Shown: piece after piece, positions 52,137-61,057 of the stretch
Numbering within the stretch: the first letter of the stretch is position 1
Layout: the number at the start of each line of letters is the position of its first letter
Assembly: GCA_002478565.1 (NCBI GenBank)
Contig: DLPC01000007.1
Location: 1 to 64,000, forward strand
Reading direction: 5' to 3'
Length of the DNA stretch: 64,000 nt
DNA from: Flavobacteriales bacterium UBA7468
Lineage (GTDB): Bacteria; Bacteroidota; Bacteroidia; Flavobacteriales_D; Crocinitomicaceae
The notes under the pieces: generated by a model
Told to the model about the DNA's origin: nothing
Database searches by the model: none
What the model saw: only the letters and a program-made list of their open reading frames with translations
Translations under genes and position numbers: made by a program

Positions 52137-54761
52137 TTAGAGTTCAGATAGCTTCGCTTCTAGCAAGGCAATTTTGTGCAAGGCATCCGCTTCTTTGTTG
52201 CGTTCATTCGTAACAACTTGCTCAGGTGCTCCGGCCATGAATTTTTCGTTGGTCAGCTTGGCTTGTACACTTTTCAGAAACCCTTTGGTATAGTTGAGCT
52301 CTTCTTGGATTTTTTGCTTTTCGGCTTCAACATCAATTGCCTCACCAAAAGGGACAAAAAATTCAATACCATCTACAATAAAGCTATTTGCTTGTGCAAC
52401 TTTTTCTTGGACATACGAAAGTACAGATAGGTTGCCCATTTTGACAATAACGCTATCGGATTCTGTAGCGTGCGAAGCCGCTGTTTTAATGTACAGTTCG
52501 AGTTTAACCTTATTGGCTATATTATTTTGCTTGCGGATATTGCGTATGTTGGCAATCACTTTTTCATTATACACAAAACGTTTCAATGGCGCTTCGTCCA
52601 CTTGTTTAACCTCAGGCCAAGCAGCAATGACGATGTCGTCGTGAGTTTCGCGAGGTTTGAGCGCATGGTATAGCTCCTCTGCAACAAATGGTGTAAATGG
52701 ATGCAGAATTTTGAGCAATTGCTCAAAGAATCCGAGTGTTTTATCTAGAGTGATTTGATCGATTGGCTGCTCATAACCTGGTTTGATCATTTCGAGGTAC
52801 CAAGAACAGAAGTCGTCCCAGACCAACTTGTAAGTGGCCATTAGTGCCTCTGAAATTCGGAATTTATCAAACTGGTCGTTGATCTCTGTCAATACTTGGT
52901 TAAAGCGATTTTCAAACCACTCAATAGCAATTTTACTAGAGCTTGGTTGTTCGATAACACGAACTTCCCAAGAGGAAACCAAGCGGTAAGCATTCCAGAT
53001 TTTATTTGTGAAGTTCCGACCCTGCTCGCATTGTGAGCTGTCAAAAGGAAGGTCATTACCGGCTGGCGAGGAAATGAGAATTCCGACACGAACGCCATCG
53101 GCACCATATTTTTCAATGAGTTCAATCGGATCAGGAGAATTGCCTAATGATTTAGACATTTTACGACCCAGTTTGTCGCGTACAATACCAGTATAGTAAA
53201 CGTTTTTAAAGGGAAGGTCGCCTAAATATTCATAACCTGCAATGATCATGCGGGCTACCCAAAAGAACATGATTTCTGGTGCAGTAACGAGGTCATTGGT
53301 TGGGTAGTAGTAAGAAATTTCAGGGTTATTCGGTTGCGTAAGGCCATTGAAAACTGAAATAGGCCATAACCAACTTGAGAACCAAGTGTCGAGAACATCT
53401 TCATCTTGGCGGAGTTCTGAAGCCGAAATTGGGCGACCCGCTTTTTCAGATGCCAACTTCAGGGCTTCTTCTTGCGTCGAAGCAACAACGAAATCAGCAG
53501 GTAGATTGCTGAAGTACCATGCCGGGATGCGATGCCCCCACCAAAGTTGTCTTGAGATACACCAATCTTTGACGTTTTCCATCCAATGACGGTAGGTATT
53601 CTTGAATTTTTCAGGATGAAATTGAATGTTGCCATTCATCACGTTGTCAAGCGCTGGCTGAGCCAATTCTTTCATGGAAACAAACCATTGCAAAGATAAC
53701 TTTGGTTCAATGACGGCATTGGTGCGTTCTGAAAAGCCAACCTTATTAATGATATCTTCTGTTTTAACCAAGTAACCCTTGTCGTGGAGTTCTTTTTCAA
53801 TTTCTCGACGCACTTCAAAACGATCTTTACCTGCATAGTGGGCGCCGTTTTCGTTCAGTGTTCCGTTATCGTTGAATAAATCTATACTTGGGAGATTGTG
53901 TTTTTGGCCAAGTTCGTAGTCATTGGTGTCGTGTGCTGGTGTTACTTTGAGACAACCTGTTCCGAATTCTTTATCTACGTATTCATCAGCTATTACAGGG
54001 ATTTCACGATTGATAATTGGTACAAGAACTGTTTTTCCGATGAGTTTTTGATAGCGCTCATCTTCTGGATGCACACATATGGCTGTGTCACCGAGAATGG
54101 TTTCTGGTCTGGTGGTTGCAATGGTTAAAAACTGATCTTGTTCACCTACAATTTTGTAACGGACATAAAACAGTTTTGAATTGACCTCTTTGTAATTCAC
54201 TTCTTCATCAGAAAGTGCGGTGAGTGCCTCTGGGTCCCAGTTGACCATACGGATTCCTCTGTAAATTTTTCCCTTCTGATATAAGTCAATAAATACTTGA
54301 ATTACGGATTGAGAGTACTCTGGATCCATGGTAAAATGCGTGCGTTCCCAATCGCAAGAAGCACCTAATCTTTTGAGCTGTTCAAGGATGATGCCACCAT
54401 GTTTTTCTTTCCATTCGAATGCATGAGCCAAGAATTCTTCGCGGGTGAGGTCTGATTTAGAAATGCCTTCAGCTTTCAGCTTTTGAACCACTTTAGCTTC
54501 CGTTGCTATGGAGGCGTGGTCAGTGCCCGGAACCCAGCACGCATTTTTCCCGAGCATACGCGCTCTGCGGACCAATACATCTTGGATGGTATTATTGAGC
54601 ATGTGCCCCATGTGTAACACTCCTGTTACGTTGGGCGGAGGAATAACTACAGTGTAAGGTTCACGGTGATCTGGGGTAGAATGAAAATACCCTTTATCTA
54701 TCCAGTGCTGATACCATTTTTCTTGTGCTAGTAGCGGCTCGTAGTTTTTTGCAATCTCCAT
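52137..54761 (-). CDS. valS: Valyl-tRNA synthetase
   Basis: 874 aa, full length. Class I motifs HMGHMLNNTIQ (HIGH variant) at about residue 48 and KMSKSLGNSPDP; editing domain segment TTRPETILGDTAICVHP; anticodon-binding helical region; and a C-terminal coiled coil (EAEKQKIQEELNYTKGFLKSV) characteristic of ValRS. Charges tRNA-Val. The promoter is predicted at 54781-54812. Confidence 0.98.
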   Translation of the reverse strand: MEIAKNYEPLLAQEKWYQHWIDKGYFHSTPDHREPYTVVIPPPNVTGVLHMGHMLNNTIQDVLVRRARMLGKNACWVPGTDHASIATEAKVVQKLKAEGISKSDLTREEFLAHAFEWKEKHGGIILEQLKRLGASCDWERTHFTMDPEYSQSVIQVFIDLYQKGKIYRGIRMVNWDPEALTALSDEEVNYKEVNSKLFYVRYKIVGEQDQFLTIATTRPETILGDTAICVHPEDERYQKLIGKTVLVPIINREIPVIADEYVDKEFGTGCLKVTPAHDTNDYELGQKHNLPSIDLFNDNGTLNENGAHYAGKDRFEVRREIEKELHDKGYLVKTEDIINKVGFSERTNAVIEPKLSLQWFVSMKELAQPALDNVMNGNIQFHPEKFKNTYRHWMENVKDWCISRQLWWGHRIPAWYFSNLPADFVVASTQEEALKLASEKAGRPISASELRQDEDVLDTWFSSWLWPISVFNGLTQPNNPEISYYYPTNDLVTAPEIMFFWVARMIIAGYEYLGDLPFKNVYYTGIVRDKLGRKMSKSLGNSPDPIELIEKYGADGVRVGILISSPAGNDLPFDSSQCEQGRNFTNKIWNAYRLVSSWEVRVIEQPSSSKIAIEWFENRFNQVLTEINDQFDKFRISEALMATYKLVWDDFCSWYLEMIKPGYEQPIDQITLDKTLGFFEQLLKILHPFTPFVAEELYHALKPRETHDDIVIAAWPEVKQVDEAPLKRFVYNEKVIANIRNIRKQNNIANKVKLELYIKTAASHATESDSVIVKMGNLSVLSYVQEKVAQANSFIVDGIEFFVPFGEAIDVEAEKQKIQEELNYTKGFLKSVQAKLTNEKFMAGAPEQVVTNERNKEADALHKIALLEAKLSEL

Positions 54762-54780
54762 GACTCTGCTTGTAAAAGTG

Positions 54781-54812
54781 CAAAGATAGCAAATATCTAG
54801 GCGCTAGCGCAA
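54781..54812 (-). promoter_or_regulatory. Putative promoter of valS
   Basis: On the minus strand TTG (54812-54810) and TATCTTTG (54788-54781) are separated by 21 nt, matching the -33/-7 Bacteroidota consensus. The ATG at 54761 is 19 nt downstream. Confidence 0.6.
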
Positions 54813-54818
54813 GCCGAT

Positions 54819-55232
54819 TTAGTTGATTACAGGAGAGTCCGATGGGGAAAGTACAGTTCCTTTGATTGTGAGAACGATTGGGTCACCGACGTTTGAGAAA
54901 ACAGTAATTGTCTTGGTGAAGCCGCCTACCCTTTTGGTATCGTAATGCACTTTAATAGCCCCTTTTTTACCTTTTCTGATTGGGGTCTCTGGGCGCTCTG
55001 CAGCGGTACAACCACAACTGGTTTGTACGTTGGTGATCACGGCAGCCTTCTTAGATGTGTTTTTAAATTCAAAAACAAAAAGGTCTTCAGAACCATATGG
55101 AATGTTTTGCCTTTCAATTTCCAAAACAGTAAACTTAAGGGGTGGTTGTGCTTCTTTTTTGGCTTTTGGTTGCACCTGCGCAAATAAGGCTGAACTTAAA
55201 ACTAAGAATAAAGATAGTTGTAGAAATTTCAT
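54819..55232 (-). CDS. DUF1573-type exported protein
   Basis: 137 aa. Signal peptide ending SSALFAQ. The single domain (residues about 30-130) has FEFKNTSKKAAVITNVQTSCGCTAAERPETPIRKGKKGAIKVHYDTKRVGGFTKTITVFSNVGDP, the DUF1573 immunoglobulin-like pattern with the CGC motif. Such domains are common in periplasmic and surface proteins of Bacteroidota; function is unknown. It ends 57 bp upstream of valS on the same strand. Confidence 0.9.
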   Translation of the reverse strand: MKFLQLSLFLVLSSALFAQVQPKAKKEAQPPLKFTVLEIERQNIPYGSEDLFVFEFKNTSKKAAVITNVQTSCGCTAAERPETPIRKGKKGAIKVHYDTKRVGGFTKTITVFSNVGDPIVLTIKGTVLSPSDSPVIN

Positions 55233-55314
55233 GGTCTTTGTGTTTTCGATTCAAAAATAATGTGACTACAATAATAAACAATGTGTGTGGTCAGGAGCTA
55301 AAATTAACACAATT

Positions 55315-55932
55315 TTAGCAAGTGCTTTCCAAGAGTTCTTTTAAACCGATATAACATTCATTCAGACGTGCATTCCATTCATTCGCTGAGAGCCAAAATA
55401 CGGCGTCAATCCCCTCTTCTATTTGAGGTTTCAATGTGTCTGCACCATAGTATTTGAACTTGAACCAATGATTTTCCTTGAAATAGGATTTGCCATTCAT
55501 TTCATAAACATGGTAGGTCAATCCTAGTTTCTTTTCCGAAGTCAAAGAACCCTCAAGACCGGTTTCTTCTTGTACCTCTCGAATGGCAGCCTCTAATTCT
55601 GTTTCACCTTTTTCTATTTTTCCTTTTGGTAAATCGAGGTGACCGAAACGGTGCATCCACAAGTATTGATCCATAGCTTCATTTTGAACCAATGCGCCTG
55701 CTGTTCTGACAAACTTGAATGTTTGAAAAAAATCTATCATGGCTTGTCGTGGATCTAAAGATTGAATGTGCAAATTGCCTGATTTTTTCAATTCTAAATG
55801 AAGCTCTTGTAATGAAGCAAACTTATGCTTTTGCTTATTCTTGGATTGTTGTTGAGAGGCTCTGATAGAATTCGGAATATTTGAGAAAAGTACCCAATTA
55901 TTATCGAGGAAAACTTTGTATTTTTGCGGCAT
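55315..55932 (-). CDS. NUDIX hydrolase
   Basis: 205 aa. The Nudix box GKIEKGETELEAAIREVQEETGL fits G-x5-E-x7-REUxEExGU at residues about 113-135. N-terminal MPQKYKVFLDNNWVLFSN is a short beta domain seen in Bacteroidota homologues next to pyrE. It hydrolyses a nucleoside diphosphate linked to another group; the substrate is unknown. Its ATG (complement of 55930-55932) shares a CATG with the divergent pyrE ATG at 55931, so no untranslated gap exists between the two genes. Confidence 0.9.
   Translation of the reverse strand: MPQKYKVFLDNNWVLFSNIPNSIRASQQQSKNKQKHKFASLQELHLELKKSGNLHIQSLDPRQAMIDFFQTFKFVRTAGALVQNEAMDQYLWMHRFGHLDLPKGKIEKGETELEAAIREVQEETGLEGSLTSEKKLGLTYHVYEMNGKSYFKENHWFKFKYYGADTLKPQIEEGIDAVFWLSANEWNARLNECYIGLKELLESTC
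55919..55926 (+). promoter_or_regulatory. Putative -7 box of pyrE
   Basis: TATTTTTG matches TAnnTTTG and ends 4 nt before the pyrE ATG at 55931, inside the NUDIX coding sequence on the opposite strand. At usual spacing it would give a leaderless pyrE mRNA. No good -33 box was found. Confidence 0.5.
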
Positions 55933-56575
55933 GAAAGTGAATAAAGATCTGAGCCTAAAGGTAGCTGAATTGCTATTAAAAACAAAAGCTGTGCGCTTAC
56001 AACCCGAAAATCCATTTACATGGGCATCCGGCTGGAAGTCGCCGATTTACTGTGATAATCGCATTACCTTGAGTTTTCCAGAAGTGCGCACTTTCATTCG
56101 CCAGGGCTATGCACAAACAATTCTAGAGCACTTCGGTAAACCAGATGTCATTGCTGGTGTCGCAACCGGAGGAATAGCTCAAGGAGCTTTAATAGCCCAA
56201 GAATTAGGCCTTCCCTTTATATACGTGCGCAGCAGCGCAAAAGGTCACGGCATGGAAAACCTCATAGAAGGTGCTTACGAGGCCGGGCAGCGTGTTGTTG
56301 TGATTGAAGACCTCATTTCTACCGGTGGGAGCAGCCTAAAAGCCGTAGAAGCGCTGCGTCAAGGTGGGCTTGATGTAAAAGGTTTGGTTGCCATTTTTAC
56401 TTATGGGTTCTCATTGGCTGATCAACAATTCGAAGCAGCTAAATGCCCGTTCATTACACTTACCGACTACGGAACACTCATCGAAGTGGCGACAAAAACA
56501 TCGTATGTAAACGAAGCGGACAACGCCACACTTCAAGCTTGGCGTAATAACCCAAGCACCTGGATGCAAGGCTAA
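55931..56575 (+). CDS. pyrE: Orotate phosphoribosyltransferase
   Basis: 214 aa from ATG 55931 (upstream frame start at 55916 would run further into the NUDIX gene). WASGWKSPIYCDNR, VATGGIAQGALIA, YVRSSAKGHGMENLIEG and the PRPP loop VVVIEDLISTGGSSLKAVE are typical. It forms OMP from orotate and PRPP in UMP synthesis. Start codons of this gene and the NUDIX gene coincide on one CATG. It is followed 3 bp later by the SRPBCC gene. Confidence 0.96.
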   Translation: MKVNKDLSLKVAELLLKTKAVRLQPENPFTWASGWKSPIYCDNRITLSFPEVRTFIRQGYAQTILEHFGKPDVIAGVATGGIAQGALIAQELGLPFIYVRSSAKGHGMENLIEGAYEAGQRVVVIEDLISTGGSSLKAVEALRQGGLDVKGLVAIFTYGFSLADQQFEAAKCPFITLTDYGTLIEVATKTSYVNEADNATLQAWRNNPSTWMQG

Positions 56576-56578
56576 GCA

Positions 56579-56980
56579 ATGGTCCAAATCAAAAGTCAGG
56601 TTTTTTCTTTTGCTGCTCCACTCGAAAAAGTGGCTGCTTATCTCGAAAATTGCTCGAATTATGCGCATTTGTTGCCCCAAAATCAGGTTTCCGATTTCAT
56701 AGCTACAGAACAAGGCTTTAGCTTCAAAGCAGCCGGAAATTTCTTGCTTGGCCTTGAAAAACAACAGTCAAATGAGCAAGGAATCAAATTTATTGGTGTC
56801 GAGAAAAACCCATTTCCATTTGAGCTACGAATTCACTTACAAGAACTCAATGCGCAAACTACCGGTTTTATCGAAATCAATGCAGACATCAACATGATGC
56901 TGCGCATGTTACTCGAAAAACCGCTGCAAAAATTGCTGCAAGACATGGCCAGCAACCTCGAAAGCGCACTACAAGGATAA
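56579..56980 (+). CDS. SRPBCC-like (START-fold) protein
   Basis: 133 aa, no signal peptide. VFSFAAPLEKVAAYLENCSNYAHLLP and KNPFPFELRIHLQE with a long C-terminal helix (LRMLLEKPLQKLLQDMASNLESAL) resemble the SRPBCC/START helix-grip fold of lipid- or ligand-binding proteins. No catalytic residues are evident. It follows pyrE by 3 bp, so it is probably co-transcribed. Function unknown. Confidence 0.8.
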   Translation: MVQIKSQVFSFAAPLEKVAAYLENCSNYAHLLPQNQVSDFIATEQGFSFKAAGNFLLGLEKQQSNEQGIKFIGVEKNPFPFELRIHLQELNAQTTGFIEINADINMMLRMLLEKPLQKLLQDMASNLESALQG

Positions 56981-56990
56981 GAGTCCACTT

Positions 56991-57725
56991 CTAGGTTAAT
57001 ACCAAGCGAATTTCTTGCAAGTCAAAATAACAGAGCTGACCTGCTTTGTTGAGTTTTAATTTCCCACTGTCATCTACACCTAAAATGGTTGCTGACCATC
57101 GCCGACCATCGGAATCTTCAAAAAATTGTAGGGTTTGTACGCCCCATAAATCGGCCTCAAATTCAGCCTTTAATAAGCTAAAGTCACCGTATAACAAATG
57201 AATTTGACCATTAAACAACTCCAAAAACTCGTTTAAGACAGTTCTTGGTTTGAATTTCACTTGCGTTTGTGCTAAAATTGAACTGGCGTGGGTCATGTTA
57301 GGTGTGCTGTTCACATTGAGACCACAACCCACTACTGACCAAGCAATGGTGTTTCCTTGAATTTGTTGCTCGATGAGGATACCCCCGAGTTTGTCTGTCC
57401 CAACAAAAATATCATTAGGCCACTTGATTTTTGCGTCTATAGAGAAACGCTGCAGACATTTCATCCAAATTATTGCGGTGTACCAGCTCAGTCTTATTTG
57501 TTCCTCTACCGAAATACTTTGTGGCTGAAAAACCAATGAAAAAAGGAGATTCTCATTACTGACAGACTGCCATGAATTACCACGTTGACCACGACCATTG
57601 GTCTGAAAGTCTGCCATAATTACCGACCCATTTTGTATCTTGCCTTCAGAAATAAGTTTGGCAGCATAATTGTTCGTAGAGTCTACTACCGATAAATGAT
57701 GTATTTCTGATCCTAATTTGGTCAT
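56991..57725 (-). CDS. birA: Biotin-[acetyl-CoA-carboxylase] ligase
   Basis: 244 aa from ATG 57725; the frame reaches a TTG at 57746, which I consider less likely. VDSTNNYAAKLI, NGRGQRGNSW (biotinoyl-AMP loop), KWPNDIFV, GGILIEQQ and VGCGLNVN are family motifs. It has no N-terminal DNA-binding domain, so it is a class I ligase without repressor function. It biotinylates carboxylase subunits. Divergent from rsfS across 55 bp. Confidence 0.94.
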   Translation of the reverse strand: MTKLGSEIHHLSVVDSTNNYAAKLISEGKIQNGSVIMADFQTNGRGQRGNSWQSVSNENLLFSLVFQPQSISVEEQIRLSWYTAIIWMKCLQRFSIDAKIKWPNDIFVGTDKLGGILIEQQIQGNTIAWSVVGCGLNVNSTPNMTHASSILAQTQVKFKPRTVLNEFLELFNGQIHLLYGDFSLLKAEFEADLWGVQTLQFFEDSDGRRWSATILGVDDSGKLKLNKAGQLCYFDLQEIRLVLT

Positions 57726-57756
57726 GTTTGAAGTCTGTCGGTTCAAATTTATCAGT

Positions 57757-57764
57757 TAGTTTTG
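57757..57764 (+). promoter_or_regulatory. Putative -7 box of the rsfS-ftsH-cdsA-psd operon
   Basis: TAGTTTTG matches TAnnTTTG, 16 nt before the rsfS ATG. A TTTG at 57727-57730 is 26 nt further up, slightly too far for the consensus spacer, so only the -7 element is supported. Confidence 0.5.
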
Positions 57765-57780
57765 TACTAGAAATACTTAC

Positions 57781-58158
57781 ATGGCAAAAAAGAAAAAATC
57801 AAGTCCTTCAGAACTCCTATTGGATGCAATCGTTGAAGGAATGCAAAATAATAAAGCTCAAGACATTACCATCCTAGATCTCAGAGACCTAGATAGCGCT
57901 GTTTGCGATTTCTTTGTGTTATGTAGTGGTGAAAGCAGTACGCAAGTAGACGGTATCTCCAACGCTGTTCAGCGTCATACCCGTAAAGAATTGAAAGAAA
58001 AACCATGGCGTCAAGAAGGGAAATCCAATTCAGAATGGATTTTATTAGACTACATTGACGTCGTTTGTCATATTTTCTACAAAGATGCACGTTCCTTCTA
58101 CGACATCGAAGACCTCTGGGCCGATGCCAAAAGAACCGATGTGCCAAACTTATTATAA
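57781..58158 (+). CDS. rsfS: Ribosome silencing factor RsfS
   Basis: 125 aa. ELLLDAIVEGMQNNKAQDITILDLRDL, CDFFVLCSGESSTQVDGISNAV and WILLDYIDVVCHIFYKDARSFYDIEDLWADA are the conserved RsfS blocks. It binds uL14 and blocks subunit joining under low nutrients. It heads a run with ftsH, cdsA and psd, the gene order often seen in Bacteroidota. Confidence 0.95.
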   Translation: MAKKKKSSPSELLLDAIVEGMQNNKAQDITILDLRDLDSAVCDFFVLCSGESSTQVDGISNAVQRHTRKELKEKPWRQEGKSNSEWILLDYIDVVCHIFYKDARSFYDIEDLWADAKRTDVPNLL

Positions 58159-58169
58159 ACCCTCTCCCT

Positions 58170-60233
58170 ATGTCAGAAGAAAAAAGAAAAAACCCCCTAT
58201 CCGTTTATTGGATTTATGTTGCTTTCGTTATCTTGCTCGTGAGCACACATCTGTATGTCAACAGTGAAACAAGCACCACCATCAAGTATAAGGAAACCTT
58301 ATTGGAGCTTGTTGAAGCAAAAGGCGTCAAAAATGTAAAGATTGTCAATCAAAGTTCGGCCAGATTTCAACTGCGTAAAGAAGGTATTCAATACATCAAT
58401 ACACACAAGAAGCTCGACTTTCCAAACATGCGCAAAATCATCAATAGCAAAAAAACCGATGTCAACCGCTTGGTTTTTGAACTCGAGAACATTGGTAATC
58501 ATGCCAATTTCGAAAAAGCACTCGATGACCGCAAATACAGCGACTACGAAAATATCATTGAAACCAACTGGATTGCTCAAATCTTAGGTTACCTCTTGCC
58601 ATTTGGTATTATTGTCTTGATCTGGATGTTCGTCATGCGACGCATGTCTGGCGGCGGCGGAGCTGGTGGCGGCGGTGGCCAAATCTTTAATATCGGTAAA
58701 TCAAGGGCACAAGTCTATGAAAAAGGAAAAAGTACCAATGTTACTTTCAAAGACGTTGCGGGCCTTGAGGGCGCCAAAGAAGAGATTGTTGAAATCGTAG
58801 AATTTCTTAAAAACCCTAAAAAATATACCGAACTCGGTGCTAAAATCCCGAAAGGCGCCCTCCTTGTTGGCCCTCCCGGAACAGGTAAAACGCTTTTAGC
58901 TAAAGCTGTAGCCGGTGAGGCCAAGGTGCCCTTCTTTTCTTTATCTGGTTCAGACTTCGTTGAAATGTTCGTGGGCGTTGGTGCTTCACGCGTTCGAGAC
59001 CTCTTCCGTCAGGCCAAAGAAAAAGCGCCATCAATCATTTTCATTGATGAAATTGATGCAATTGGTAGGGCGCGTGGCAAAAACAACGGTTTCAACACCA
59101 ATGACGAACGCGAAAACACACTCAATCAGCTCCTTACAGAAATGGACGGTTTTGGCACCAATTCAGGAGTGATCATTTTGGCGGCTACTAACCGAGCAGA
59201 TGTCCTTGACAGCGCCTTGATGCGTGCAGGCCGTTTCGATCGTCAGATCTATGTAGACATGCCTGATCTCAACGAACGTAAAGAAATCTTTGGTGTGCAT
59301 CTCAAACCAATCAAACTCTCTACCGAAATCGATGTCGATTTTCTTGCCAAGCAAACCCCTGGTTTCTCAGGTGCTGACATCGCCAACTTATGTAACGAAG
59401 CTGCACTCATTGCTGCGCGACACAACAAAAAGTTTGTTGAAAAACAAGATTTTCTGGATGCCGTTGATCGTATTATCGGTGGCTTAGAAAAGAAAAACAA
59501 AATCATCACCCCAGAGGAGAAAAAAACCATTGCCTTCCACGAGGCGGGTCACGCAGCTGTTTCTTGGTTGCTACAATACGCCAATCCTTTGGTCAAAGTA
59601 ACGATTGTACCAAGGGGGCAGTCTCTCGGTGCCGCATGGTACTTACCAGAAGAGCGCAGTATCACAACAACAGAGCAACTCTTGGACGACATGTGTGCAA
59701 CACTCGGTGGACGTGCGGCTGAGCAACTCATTTTTAATAAAATTTCGACAGGTGCGCTTAGTGACCTCGAACGCGTTACCAAACAAGCTTACGCCATGAT
59801 TTCCATTTATGGCCTCAATGACCGCGTCGGAAACATTTCTTACTACGACTCGCAGGGACGAGATGCCTTTACAAAACCTTATTCTGAGGACCGCGCTAAG
59901 GTGATTGACGAAGAGGTCAGTAAACTCATCGAGAGCCAATACCAACGTGCACTTCAATTACTCAACGAAAATAAGGACAAGCTCGAACAACTCGCTGAGC
60001 GTCTTTTGTCTTCTGAAGTTATTTTCAAAGAAGACCTTGAGTCTATCTTCGGCAAACGCCAATGGGATTCAATCATTGAAGAGACCCCTGAGGAACTAAA
60101 GGTACCAAACATTGAGGCACTTGCTGAACCAGTTTCTGAAGCAGAAACCAACTCAGATGCTGCAGACTCCGAAGTTACTGACGACGCTGCTACACCTCCT
60201 GTTGATACTAAACCTGAAGAAAACGCATCGTAA
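58170..60233 (+). CDS. ftsH: ATP-dependent zinc metalloprotease FtsH
   Basis: 687 aa from ATG 58170; the earlier frame start lies inside rsfS. N-terminal membrane helix (YVAFVILLVSTHLYV), periplasmic region and second helix (GYLLPFGIIVLIWMFV) followed by glycine-rich GGGGAGGGGGQ. AAA module: Walker A GPPGTGKTLL (about 234), Walker B IIFIDEIDAIG and the SRH region. Protease: HEAGH zinc site (about 457). It degrades membrane and cytoplasmic proteins. The C-terminus is acidic and proline-containing. 11 bp after rsfS. Confidence 0.98.
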   Translation: MSEEKRKNPLSVYWIYVAFVILLVSTHLYVNSETSTTIKYKETLLELVEAKGVKNVKIVNQSSARFQLRKEGIQYINTHKKLDFPNMRKIINSKKTDVNRLVFELENIGNHANFEKALDDRKYSDYENIIETNWIAQILGYLLPFGIIVLIWMFVMRRMSGGGGAGGGGGQIFNIGKSRAQVYEKGKSTNVTFKDVAGLEGAKEEIVEIVEFLKNPKKYTELGAKIPKGALLVGPPGTGKTLLAKAVAGEAKVPFFSLSGSDFVEMFVGVGASRVRDLFRQAKEKAPSIIFIDEIDAIGRARGKNNGFNTNDERENTLNQLLTEMDGFGTNSGVIILAATNRADVLDSALMRAGRFDRQIYVDMPDLNERKEIFGVHLKPIKLSTEIDVDFLAKQTPGFSGADIANLCNEAALIAARHNKKFVEKQDFLDAVDRIIGGLEKKNKIITPEEKKTIAFHEAGHAAVSWLLQYANPLVKVTIVPRGQSLGAAWYLPEERSITTTEQLLDDMCATLGGRAAEQLIFNKISTGALSDLERVTKQAYAMISIYGLNDRVGNISYYDSQGRDAFTKPYSEDRAKVIDEEVSKLIESQYQRALQLLNENKDKLEQLAERLLSSEVIFKEDLESIFGKRQWDSIIEETPEELKVPNIEALAEPVSEAETNSDAADSEVTDDAATPPVDTKPEENAS

Positions 60234-60235
60234 AT

Positions 60236-61057
60236 ATGCTAGGTAACCTAGGGCAAAGAATCATTACTGGCAGCATCTTTGGTGTGGTGGTCATTGGCTC
60301 TATGCTCTGGAATCCTTATGTTTTTGCACTTGTTTTTTCCTTTTTTATGGTCGTAGGGCTCTGGGAATTTTACCGTTTCTTCAAGCAACATGAAATTGTC
60401 GAAGTACCTAAAGAAATTGGCCTTTTTATCGGTATATTTATTTATGTATTGTTGGTCGGTATCAGCTTTGAATGGTATTCCGTCATTTCCCTGACCCTGA
60501 TTTTCCCTTTGTTTTTTACGCTCATACTCAATGAGCTATGGGCGAAGCACCAACATCCTTTGCTCAATATTTCGGTGCTTGTATTTGGAATCATATACGT
60601 CGTGGTGCCGTTTTACCTGAGTATAGACCTTCACGTCAGAGACACCTCACCTCTTCCTAAAGTACTCGGAATGTTTCTCTTGATATGGACCAACGATTCT
60701 TTTGCTTATTTCACGGGGCGAAAATTTGGAAAACACAAACTTTTTGAGCGCATTTCTCCAAAGAAAACCTGGGAAGGTACGTTTGGTGGCTTAGTCTTCA
60801 CAGTCCTGTTAGGTGTACTCATTGGTACTTACATCAATCATGGTGAAATATTATTTTGGACCATTTCAGCTCTAATAATTGCGCCTTGTGCCATTTTTGG
60901 AGATTTACTTGAATCTTTATTCAAGCGCAGTTTAGGTATCAAAGATAGCGGCACTATCCTACCGGGCCACGGAGGTGTACTCGATCGCTTTGACGCTGCT
61001 TTATTCGCAATTCCATTTTTTTATTGTTGGTCCATTATTTATCTTTATTGGCGATGA
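60236..61057 (+). CDS. cdsA: Phosphatidate cytidylyltransferase
   Basis: 273 aa with about eight membrane helices. The CDP-alcohol-forming signature SLFKRSLGIKDSGTILPGHG-GVLDRFD is at the C-terminus (split here). DSFAYFTGRKFGKHKL is also conserved. It makes CDP-diacylglycerol, the precursor of phospholipids, in the inner membrane. It starts 2 bp after ftsH and its stop overlaps psd by 4 bp (ATGA at 61054-61057). Confidence 0.96.
   Translation: MLGNLGQRIITGSIFGVVVIGSMLWNPYVFALVFSFFMVVGLWEFYRFFKQHEIVEVPKEIGLFIGIFIYVLLVGISFEWYSVISLTLIFPLFFTLILNELWAKHQHPLLNISVLVFGIIYVVVPFYLSIDLHVRDTSPLPKVLGMFLLIWTNDSFAYFTGRKFGKHKLFERISPKKTWEGTFGGLVFTVLLGVLIGTYINHGEILFWTISALIIAPCAIFGDLLESLFKRSLGIKDSGTILPGHGGVLDRFDAALFAIPFFYCWSIIYLYWR

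Noticed and set aside
58065..58169. Extended ftsH start at 58065
   Set aside because: It lies inside rsfS; ATG 58170 begins the family N-terminus and membrane helix.
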